A stretch of 6,697 nucleotides of DNA, from positions 1 to 6,697 of the forward strand of contig CAAEVD010000101.1 of NCBI GenBank assembly GCA_900759435.1, written 5' to 3'. The notes below the pieces were generated by a model that was not told where the DNA came from, ran no database searches, and worked only from the letters and a program-made list of their open reading frames with translations. Of this stretch, positions 1 through 4,776 are shown in pieces (within the stretch, counting starts at the first letter, position 1; each line of letters opens with the position of its first letter). This stretch comes from an uncultured Collinsella sp. Lineage in GTDB: Bacteria; Actinomycetota; Coriobacteriia; Coriobacteriales; Coriobacteriaceae. The position numbers were made by a program, and so were the translations under genes.

Positions 1-2
1 GT

Positions 3-302
3 CGCTTTGACGTCTACGACCCACATATCGTGCAAAAGGAGCACTGGAGCGACGGCGCGATTGCGGTGCGACTCGCGTGCATCGACGATGTCTGGCTGAC
101 GGCGGGGCAGCTTTACCTGTATGACATCGCGCGCCTGAGCGACACGGCGGTCGACGGGCCGGGCGCGGTGCATCCCGAGGACCTAGAGGACGGTTTCGAC
201 ACCTCGTGCATTAGCTTCTTCTTGCGCCTGGTCCGCGACATCATGGGCGCCCAGGGGCGGTACGTCAAGTCGCTCAATATTTACGAGCAGGAATGGGAAT
301 AG
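3..302 (+). CDS. C-terminal part of an unrecognised protein (5' end outside window)
   Basis: The reading frame is open from the left edge of the window to a TAG stop, about 99 codons. A GTG at position 30 could be read as a start. However, the frame continues upstream of it with normal-looking residues (RFDVYDPHI) and no ribosome binding site, so I read this as the tail of a longer gene. The visible part is acidic and hydrophilic with no membrane segment. It has an aromatic-rich stretch (VWLTAGQLYLYDIARL) followed by an acidic run (HPEDLEDGFD) and a helix-like segment (ISFFLRLVRDIM). I see no motif that I can tie to a family, so no function is given. The end of the gene lies 33 bases before the first unit of the palindromic array. 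GC-rich codon use matches the amidohydrolase and copper genes, which supports it being a real gene. Confidence 0.6.
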   Translation, partial: RFDVYDPHIVQKEHWSDGAIAVRLACIDDVWLTAGQLYLYDIARLSDTAVDGPGAVHPEDLEDGFDTSCISFFLRLVRDIMGAQGRYVKSLNIYEQEWE

Positions 303-335
303 GGGGCGGGCTGTCGCACCGCCGCCTGTCTATTT

Positions 336-552
336 GTCTCGGTCTGTAACGTTTAGGGACAAAAAACCGGTCTACCTGTTACAGATCGAGACGAATGCTT
401 GGGCACCGCTGGTTTGTCTAAATCTGTAACGTTTGGGGGCCTGGAGAACGTCTAACTGTTACAGATCGAGACGTTTGGCACCTGGCTGGGGGAATGTCCC
501 AATCTTTAACATCTACAGGTCAAAACTCGACCCAACTGTTACAGATCGAGAC
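336..552 (+). repeat. Left array: three 57-nt inverted-repeat units on an 80-nt period
   Basis: Three units lie at 336-392, 416-472 and 496-552. Each has a 15-nt left arm, a 27-nt centre and a 15-nt right arm, and units are separated by 23-nt linkers, so the period is exactly 80 nt. The right arm GTTACAGATCGAGAC is identical in all three (378-392, 458-472, 538-552). The left arms decay from the perfect complement GTCTCGATCTGTAAC: unit 1 has one change that would still pair as G-U in RNA, unit 2 has two changes and unit 3 has three. The bases just before the right arm are also similar (GTCTACCT, GTCTAACT, ACCCAACT), and the linkers share a loose TTGGcaCC..CTGG pattern. The array fills the space between the upstream partial gene and the nuclease-like gene, and its last arm ends 26 bases before the preferred start of that gene. 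I see no terminator-type T-run after the units. Confidence 0.9.
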
Positions 553-578
553 GTTTGTCGACAGAGGCGACGGTGACA

Positions 579-1649
579 ATGGTCCATTTGTCCGATGTGG
601 TGGTGATGGAAGTGTCTAATACCGTTTTCAAACACAAGCATGCAACACGTAACACCTTGGCGCGGAATAGGATGCTTGCCAGGCTCGCGAAGGCGGCTGA
701 ACAAGGCGTGCTGCTTGTGACGCACGACAATGCCGAGCTCATGTGGCTGCGGCGTCATGTGGGAACCGATGATATTGCGGAGCCCGAGTCGTATCTGTTC
801 TGCTTTCAACATGATTGGGATGCGTTGACGCCGACGGAGCGAGCACTACGTACCATCAGAGGGCTTGCGGAGTTTCATCCCGATTGGGCGTTTTGGGGTT
901 ATGACGCGGCACTTTTGTGGGGTCTGGAGGTGCCGAATGATCTGCTTGGGCCGCGATTTCTTGTTAAGACAGGTTGCTCGGTGCCGCTGAGTGCAGGATG
1001 CCGGCTGTTGCGTCCGCGGACGGCGGGTGCGCTTGAACAAGCCGACGGCGTGCGGGCGACGCCGTTTTGGCGCACGGTAGAGGATTGCCTGCTGCGCGCG
1101 CCGTTTTCGTATGGCCTGGCGATTGCCGATTCTGCGTTGCGGACAAAGGGCGTATCGCGCGATGACTTTTGTGAGCGGCTTCGTATAGATTGTGAAGGCA
1201 AGCACGGGTATCGCAGAGCGCAGGTGATCGCGTCGTATGCGGACGGGCTGTCCGAAAACGGTGGCGAGTCTCGGTTCCGAGCGTTCTTTATTGCATACGG
1301 GTTTCTGGTGCCAGAGTTGCAGGTGGAGTTTCGTGATCCGCTCAATCCGAATCAGGTATTTCGAGTCGACTATTTCTGGAGACTCGAGGACGGGGCGTGC
1401 GTGATTGGCGAGCTCGATGGAAAGGGAAAGTATACCCTGCAGGATGGTGGGGATCGGGAGTCGGTCGACCCATTCGTGGCGGAACGTCAACGGGAGTCCC
1501 ATCTGACGATGCTCGGACATAAGGTACTGAGGTTTACGTTTGATGAGCTCAAGAACCCGGGGAAGCTGGCTGAAAAGCTGAGACTGGCGGGCATTCCGCA
1601 GCGGGTCGATTTGGCTGAGGAATGGAGACGGCAGTGGTATGGGTGCTGA
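579..1649 (+). CDS. AbiEi-like protein with PD-(D/E)XK nuclease-fold C-terminus, putative
   Basis: The protein is 356 aa from ATG 579. Residues about 75-225 resemble the middle part of actinobacterial AbiEi-like/DUF559-type proteins: a 'W-x-L-TP-x-ER' stretch, 'AALLWGLEV', then 'VRATPFWRTVEDCLL' and 'ALRTKGVSRDDF'. Residues about 227-342 look like a Vsr/DUF559-type PD-(D/E)XK nuclease core. Candidate catalytic residues are E230 in GGESRFR, D264 in RVDYFW, and E278, D280 and K282 in GELDGKGKY; a conserved-looking RQRES follows at 303-307. The N-terminus may hold a degraded winged helix, but I cannot confirm it. A longer reading from TTG 555 is open but lacks a ribosome binding site; AGAGG at 563-567 better serves GTG 573 or ATG 579. 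AbiEi proteins are known as antitoxin-repressors that bind inverted repeats, but no AbiEii-like toxin gene is adjacent. GC content is visibly lower than in neighbours, suggesting transfer. The family assignment is from memory of sequence patterns; the function is inference. Confidence 0.7.
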   Translation: MVHLSDVVVMEVSNTVFKHKHATRNTLARNRMLARLAKAAEQGVLLVTHDNAELMWLRRHVGTDDIAEPESYLFCFQHDWDALTPTERALRTIRGLAEFHPDWAFWGYDAALLWGLEVPNDLLGPRFLVKTGCSVPLSAGCRLLRPRTAGALEQADGVRATPFWRTVEDCLLRAPFSYGLAIADSALRTKGVSRDDFCERLRIDCEGKHGYRRAQVIASYADGLSENGGESRFRAFFIAYGFLVPELQVEFRDPLNPNQVFRVDYFWRLEDGACVIGELDGKGKYTLQDGGDRESVDPFVAERQRESHLTMLGHKVLRFTFDELKNPGKLAEKLRLAGIPQRVDLAEEWRRQWYGC

Positions 1650-1690
1650 GGGGTGCGGCTGACGCGGGTGTGGTTGTTCCTACCGAGTTT

Positions 1691-1827
1691 GTCTCGATCT
1701 GTAACAACAAGGGGCCGTTTGGCCTCGTAACTGTTACAGATCGAGACAGAAGGTTGGCTGCCGCTAAAAGATCTTAATCTGTAACATTTGGAAGGTTAAA
1801 GACGGTCTACCTGTTACAGATCGAGAT
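1691..1827 (+). repeat. Right array: two more 57-nt inverted-repeat units, 80 nt apart
   Basis: Units lie at 1691-1747 and 1771-1827, with the same arm, centre and linker lengths and the same orientation as the left array. The first is the best copy: its 15-nt arms are perfectly complementary (16 bp counting T1690/A1748). Its centre also holds an inner hairpin, 1711-1716 with 1721-1726 around a GTTT loop. The second unit has a left arm with three changes from consensus. One of them (A1771) is matched by a change in the otherwise invariant right arm (T1827), so that pair is kept; another (T1775) would pair as G-U in RNA. The array occupies most of the 327-base gap between the nuclease-like gene and the amidohydrolase. 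The remaining 1828-1976 holds a leader with a possible -10 box but no gene that I can support. Confidence 0.9.
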
Positions 1828-1931
1828 ATTTCCCGGATGTCGCTGGGGTGGGACTGCAGCGCATTCCGTTCCCCGCATCTTCTCCTTCCTCCGTTAGCCG
1901 ATATGTCCGCAGCAATCCTGCCGCGCTGGGT

Positions 1932-1937
1932 GATAAT
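1932..1937 (+). promoter_or_regulatory. Possible -10 box upstream of the amidohydrolase
   Basis: GATAAT lies 39 bases before the ATG in an AT-richer patch (TGATAATGGACAAATG). It would place transcription start near 1944 and give a short leader containing the strong ribosome binding site. The -35 region 17 bases upstream (GCAGCA) is poor, so this is a weak call. Confidence 0.25.
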
Positions 1938-1962
1938 GGACAAATGTTCAAGTTAATCGTGA

Positions 1963-1968
1963 GGGAGG
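1963..1968 (+). promoter_or_regulatory. Ribosome binding site that decides the amidohydrolase start
   Basis: GGGAGG ends 8 bases before ATG 1977. The frame is open upstream to 1848, but the extra residues are low-complexity, have no ribosome binding site and do not resemble the family. This site therefore sets the start. Confidence 0.85.
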
Positions 1969-1976
1969 AGCTCGAT

Positions 1977-3347
1977 ATGGCGACTGCCGATCGTCCCACG
2001 TTGTTTATCAATGCGACCGTTCTGGATGGCTCGGAGCATATGGAGCCGCAGCCCGATATGGCCGTGGCCGTTGAGCGCGGTGTCATCACCTGGATTGGTC
2101 CGAGCGCCGTGGCGCAAGCACCTGCAGGTGCCGAGGTCATCGACCTGGCAGGTGCGTATCTCATGCCGGGCCTCATCAATATGCACGTGCATCTGTGCGG
2201 TTCGGGCAAACCGGTCTCGGCGGGAGATGCCGGCGCGCTGATGAAGAAGCTCGACAATCCCGTGGGCCGCGCCATCGTGCGCCATATCCTCAAGGGTAGC
2301 GCTCAGCAGCAGCTGGCAAGCGGCGTGACCACGGTGCGCGGAGCGGGCGACCCGCTGTTTGCCGATATTGCCGTGCGCAACGCCATCGACGCTGGCAAGT
2401 ATCAGGGTCCACGTCTGGTGGCACCGGGTACGGGCGTCACGGTGCCGGATGGCCACGGCGCGGGCTTGTTCGCCCAGGTTGCCAACAGCCCTGCCGAGGC
2501 CGCCGAGCAGGTGCGCGATTTGTATGCGCGCGGTGCCGACGTCATCAAGCTGTTCGTGACGGGCGGCGTGTTCGATGCGACCGAAGTAGGCGAGCCGGGC
2601 GTGCTGCGCATGTCGGTTGAGGTTGCCGCCGCGGCGTGCAAGGCGGCGCACGAGGTTGGCCTGCCGGTCATGGCCCATGTCGAGAGCACCGAAGGTGTGA
2701 AGGCCGCGCTTCAGGCCGGCGTCGACACAATCGAGCATGGCGCTCCGATGACCCCCGAGATCCTGGAGCTGTACCGCGGTGCCGCGGGCACGCAGCTCGA
2801 GGGACGCGCGCCGAGCGTGACCTGCACGATCAGCCCGGCGCTGCCGTTTGTATTGCTCGATCCGGAAAAGACCCATTCGACCGATACGCAAAAGAAGAAC
2901 GGCGACATCGTGTGCTCGGGCATTATCGAGAGCGCCCGTGCCGCCCTGGAAGCTGGCGTTAAGGTGGGCCTCGGCACGGACTCGAGCTGCCCGTTCGTGA
3001 CGCAGTACGACATGTGGCGCGAGGTGGCCTACTTTGCCAAGTACGTCAAAGTGAGCAATGCCTTTGCGCTGCATACGGCCACGCAGGTCAATGCCGAGCT
3101 GCTGGGCCTGGGCGGTGAGACCGGTACGATCGAGTGCGGCAAGGCGGCCGACATTTTGGTGACGCGCGAGAACCCGCTCGATGACCTGTGCGCTCTGCGT
3201 GAGCCGATGCATGTGATGTGCCGCGGTGACTTGGTGCGCAAGCTGAATGTGAAGCGCATCTCCGAGGTTGACACCGAGCTCGACGCGATTATGGCCATGC
3301 CGGCAGAAGCCCTGGCAGAGGAGCTTGCCCGCGACGGCGTAGCGTAA
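1977..3347 (+). CDS. Metal-dependent amidohydrolase, imidazolonepropionase/Xaa-dipeptidase-like
   Basis: The protein is 456 aa, close to the usual length for this group (COG1228-type amidohydrolases). It has a small N-terminal beta domain ending in the typical 'AYLMPGLINMHVHL', then a TIM-barrel and a C-terminal return of the beta domain ('TGTIECGKAADILV'). Metal-site residues are all visible: H70 and H72 (HxH), K191 in VIKLF (position of the bridging, often carboxylated lysine), H234 in MAHVES, H254 in TIEHG and D335 in GTDSS. The intact set indicates an active hydrolase, probably with a two-metal centre. Members of this group cleave dipeptides with a C-terminal Pro, Arg or Lys, or open cyclic amides; the true substrate cannot be read from sequence. 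There are no hut genes nearby, so a histidine-breakdown role is not supported. No signal peptide is seen, so it is likely cytosolic. It appears to be a single-gene transcript, ending at the strong terminator at 3390-3424. Long frames on the opposite strand here are shadows. Confidence 0.9.
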   Translation: MATADRPTLFINATVLDGSEHMEPQPDMAVAVERGVITWIGPSAVAQAPAGAEVIDLAGAYLMPGLINMHVHLCGSGKPVSAGDAGALMKKLDNPVGRAIVRHILKGSAQQQLASGVTTVRGAGDPLFADIAVRNAIDAGKYQGPRLVAPGTGVTVPDGHGAGLFAQVANSPAEAAEQVRDLYARGADVIKLFVTGGVFDATEVGEPGVLRMSVEVAAAACKAAHEVGLPVMAHVESTEGVKAALQAGVDTIEHGAPMTPEILELYRGAAGTQLEGRAPSVTCTISPALPFVLLDPEKTHSTDTQKKNGDIVCSGIIESARAALEAGVKVGLGTDSSCPFVTQYDMWREVAYFAKYVKVSNAFALHTATQVNAELLGLGGETGTIECGKAADILVTRENPLDDLCALREPMHVMCRGDLVRKLNVKRISEVDTELDAIMAMPAEALAEELARDGVA

Positions 3348-3389
3348 GCGCTGGTGCGACAGCTTCATCGAATGATGTCGCCTCATGCA

Positions 3390-3424
3390 AAAAGCCGAGG
3401 TCTCAACACGAGGCCTCGGCTTTT
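3390..3424. terminator. Bidirectional intrinsic terminator between convergent genes
   Basis: AAAAGCCGAGG (3390-3400) pairs perfectly with CCTCGGCTTTT (3414-3424). The stem extends by TCTC/GAGG (one T-G wobble) to about 15 bp around the 5-base loop AACAC. The A-run on the left and T-run on the right give a U-tract on either strand. It therefore serves both the amidohydrolase (+) and the zinc-ribbon gene (-), whose stop codons lie 42 and 22 bases away. Confidence 0.93.
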
Positions 3425-3446
3425 ATTTTGTCCTATGGTGTAGCGG

Positions 3447-3920
3447 CTAGGAGCGCGTTTCCATCTTGGCATGGCACTTGGGGCAGGTGACGCGGATCTT
3501 GCCCTTGCCCTTGGGGACGGACAGCATCTGACCGCAGTTGGGGCACTTAAGGTACGCTGTGGTCTTGCGGCCCTTCCACATCTTCTTGGCCGTGCGCTTG
3601 GCACGTTCAAAGTCTTCCTTGCTGGTGCCGGCCGTGCGCGAGGCGTTGGCAGCTGCAGTCCCGCCGCCCAAGCTGGCGACGAACTTGCCTAGGCCGGGGA
3701 CGTTCGCAGTCGCGGCAACGAAGGCATCATTTTCCTTGCGGCGGGCGTCGATGTTTTTGGACAGGCCACGCAGCACGCCGAGTACGATTACGGCGATGGC
3801 GATCCAGATGAGCCACTGGTGGCGGGCCGACGATCCGACCATCGCGAAAATAATTCCTATGAAGCCCAGCACGATGGTAAGTTCGTCGGCGCCGTTGCGA
3901 CCTTTCATAAAGTCATTCAT
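3447..3920 (-). CDS. Small membrane protein with C-terminal zinc ribbon, function unknown
   Basis: The protein is 157 aa. Two hydrophobic segments at about residues 14-30 and 35-52 form a likely membrane hairpin with a very short turn (SARHQ). A basic, mixed-charge linker follows, and then a C-terminal zinc ribbon: C126-x2-C129 and C146-x2-C149, with the 16-residue stretch between the pairs rich in K and G (LSVPKGKGKIRV). The tail from about 100 on is very Lys/Arg-rich, so the ribbon probably sits in the cytoplasm and could touch nucleic acid, or simply bind zinc. AAAGG lies 8 bases before ATG 3920, which supports this start over the Met at residue 5. It follows csoR on the same strand but is separated by 111 bases that hold two hairpins and a TATAAA box, so it is likely transcribed on its own. 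I do not recognise a named family, and a role in metal handling is only a guess from location. Confidence 0.82.
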   Translation of the reverse strand: MNDFMKGRNGADELTIVLGFIGIIFAMVGSSARHQWLIWIAIAVIVLGVLRGLSKNIDARRKENDAFVAATANVPGLGKFVASLGGGTAAANASRTAGTSKEDFERAKRTAKKMWKGRKTTAYLKCPNCGQMLSVPKGKGKIRVTCPKCHAKMETRS

Positions 3921-3952
3921 GCGAATTGCCTTTCATTCGATCTTCTGCACGC

Positions 3953-3958
3953 CTTTAT
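3953..3958 (-). promoter_or_regulatory. Possible -10 box (TATAAA) for the zinc-ribbon gene
   Basis: Read on the minus strand this is TATAAA, 32 bases before ATG 3920, in an AT-rich island with the ribosome binding site between. No good -35 hexamer is present at 16-18 bases. A TTGCACCAA arm of the hairpin repeat lies 7 bases upstream, so a repressor or activator site overlapping the promoter is possible. Confidence 0.35.
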
Positions 3959-3965
3959 ACCCGAT

Positions 3966-4031
3966 TTGGTGCAATGAGGACGGGTTAATCTGCACCAAGG
4001 TGGTGCAACGTACCTGTCCCCCTTGCACCAA
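3966..4031. repeat. Two back-to-back hairpins of the TTGGTGCAA family
   Basis: Four copies of one motif alternate in orientation. TTGGTGCA at 3966-3973 pairs with TGCACCAA at 3991-3998 (8 bp, 17-base loop). TGGTGCAA at 4001-4008 pairs with TTGCACCA at 4023-4030 (8 bp, 14-base loop). The adjoining inner arms can also pair with each other, 3991-3996 with 4002-4007 around AAGGT. The last copy touches the csoR stop codon (TAA, 4034-4032 on the minus strand). No U-run follows either hairpin on the minus strand, so an intrinsic terminator is not supported. A dispersed palindromic element, an mRNA 3'-end structure, or operator sites for the zinc-ribbon gene are all possible. Confidence 0.75.
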
Positions 4032-4304
4032 TTACTTGGCGAGCTTGTCGACGACGCGTTCGATCTCGGCGAGCTTGGCGGCTTTGAGCTCCTCGTCGCC
4101 CGATTCGATGGCCGAGGCGACGCAGCCCTCGATGTGTGCCTTCAACACATCGGCGTTGATGCGGGCGATGAGCGCCTGCGTGGCCATGAGCTGCGTGGAG
4201 ATGTCGACGCAGTAACGGTCCTCCTCCACCATCCGCAGGATGCCGTCGATTTGCCCGCGCGCCGTCTTGAGCATGCGGGTCACCGATTTATGGTCTGCCA
4301 TCAT
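4032..4304 (-). CDS. csoR: CsoR-type copper-sensing transcriptional repressor
   Basis: The protein is 90 aa, the normal length for the CsoR/RcnR (DUF156) family of small all-helical DNA-binding repressors. The N-terminal helix carries the family signature 'RMLKTARGQIDGILRMVEEDRYCVDI'-type sequence (around residues 10-35). The Cu(I) triad is complete: C32, H57 and C61, with spacings of 25 and 4 that match the M. tuberculosis CsoR ligands C36, H61 and C65. This favours copper sensing over the nickel/cobalt RcnR or formaldehyde FrmR types. In the family, Cu(I) binding releases DNA and switches on efflux genes. It lies downstream of copA and copZ on the same strand. GAGGA lies 6 bases before ATG 4304; a second ATG follows directly, so the start is certain to within one codon. 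The gap to copZ (155 bases) holds a long perfect hairpin that might lower or stabilise its expression. The copA promoter, its likely target, is outside the window. Confidence 0.94.
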   Translation of the reverse strand: MMADHKSVTRMLKTARGQIDGILRMVEEDRYCVDISTQLMATQALIARINADVLKAHIEGCVASAIESGDEELKAAKLAEIERVVDKLAK

Positions 4305-4348
4305 GGCGAGTCCTCGTTTCTGGTCAATCCTTCAAATGCCTCACCCTC

Positions 4349-4415
4349 AGTTGCGGTGAAATAGTTCCTGATTGAAGGCTTAAAGCGTTTAAACCGGAAC
4401 TATTTCACCGCAACT
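4349..4415. repeat. Perfect 20-bp inverted repeat between copZ and csoR
   Basis: AGTTGCGGTGAAATAGTTCC (4349-4368) is the exact complement of 4396-4415. The 27-base loop contains its own hairpin: GGCTTAAA (4377-4384) with TTTAAACC (4388-4395), one mismatch, closing on GCG. Outside, CCCTC (4344-4348) can pair with GAGGG (4419-4423) across a 3-base bulge, giving a cruciform of about 25 bp. There is no T-run on either side, so it does not look like an intrinsic terminator. A CCTTCAA just outside (4329-4335) could compete for TTGAAGG in the loop (4372-4378). The same arm sequence recurs at 4710-4776, which indicates a dispersed element. Confidence 0.88.
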
Positions 4416-4459
4416 TCTGAGGGGCTGGTTGGGCAGCGGTGTCTGTTGGTGCGCAGCTG

Positions 4460-4681
4460 CTACGCGGCGGTCACGGACAGGGCGTGGAACTTCTCGCCGG
4501 CGGCCTCGACGGCGGCGGCGAGCTGCTCAGCGGTCACGGTGTCGGCGCACTCCACCTGTACGGTCTGAGTCTCGTGATCGGCATCGGCGTCGGTCACGCC
4601 GGCAACGTTGAGCAGTGCCGTCTCGACCGTAGCGTCGCAGTGGCCGCACATAAGGCCAGACGTTTTAACGATGTAGTTCAT
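4460..4681 (-). CDS. copZ: CopZ-like copper chaperone (heavy-metal-associated domain)
   Basis: The protein is 73 aa, a single HMA domain of ferredoxin-like fold. The metal-binding loop is L-M-C12-G-H-C15, the CxxC of the family, placed as usual after the first beta strand (MNYIVKTSG). The second half has the expected 'V..VEC.DTVTAEQLAAAVEAAG' helix-strand pattern. It is acidic (pI likely low), unlike some basic chaperones. In the family it carries Cu(I) to the copper ATPase and can pass it to CsoR. It lies 79 bases after the copA stop on the same strand, so the two are probably co-transcribed. AAGGAG lies 6 bases before ATG 4681, a strong ribosome binding site. The stop is followed by 155 bases with a large hairpin before csoR. 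Similar HMA domains also bind mercury or other soft metals, but the neighbours argue for copper. Confidence 0.93.
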   Translation of the reverse strand: MNYIVKTSGLMCGHCDATVETALLNVAGVTDADADHETQTVQVECADTVTAEQLAAAVEAAGEKFHALSVTAA

Positions 4682-4709
4682 GATTATCTCCTTTTCGTTG
4701 AGTACCTAA

Positions 4710-4776
4710 AGTTGCGGTGGAATACGGACTAAATAGCGGTTTAGCTAAGCATGTTACGCCTTATTTCACCGCAACT
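4710..4776. repeat. Second copy of the AGTTGCGGTGAAATA inverted repeat, overlapping the copA stop
   Basis: The left arm at 4710-4724 (AGTTGCGGTGGAATA) pairs with 4762-4776 (TATTTCACCGCAACT): 15 positions, one of them differing as a G-U type change. The 37-base loop holds a small hairpin, CTAAA (4729-4733) with TTTAG (4740-4744). The overall length is 67 bases, the same as the copy at 4349-4415, with a similar nested design. Its right arm lies inside copA and supplies the last codons and the stop. Confidence 0.85.

Noticed and set aside
336..392. Intrinsic terminator for the upstream partial gene
   Set aside because: The stem is long but the loop is 27 bases and no T-run follows the right arm (GAATGC follows). 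The GGCGG/CCGCC pair at 305-323 also lacks a T-run.
336..552. CRISPR array
   Set aside because: The 15-nt repeats come as inverted pairs with 27- and 23-base gaps, not direct repeats with uniform spacers; there are no cas genes and centres resemble one another.
846..1520. 224-codon minus-strand frame opposite the nuclease-like gene
   Set aside because: Arg/Pro-rich with no domain or ribosome binding site; the plus frame has a recognisable nuclease-like core.
1877..1968. Leader CTTCTCCTTCCTCC pairing with the amidohydrolase ribosome binding site
   Set aside because: Short complementarity between pyrimidine and purine runs is expected by chance, and the only -10 candidate (1932) would start the transcript after the pyrimidine run.
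1953..3386. 477-codon open frame on the minus strand across the amidohydrolase
   Set aside because: It is antisense to a gene with intact family motifs, has a His/Arg/Ala-rich composition typical of GC-rich shadow frames, and crosses the terminator region.
3431..3460. tRNA-like string GGTGTAGCGGCTAGGAGC
   Set aside because: Only a D-arm resemblance; there is no T-arm or acceptor pairing, and it overlaps the end of the zinc-ribbon gene.
4009..4022. CsoR operator in the C-rich stretch CGTACCTGTCCCCC
   Set aside because: It is not palindromic and lies downstream of csoR; a CsoR site is expected before copA, outside the window.
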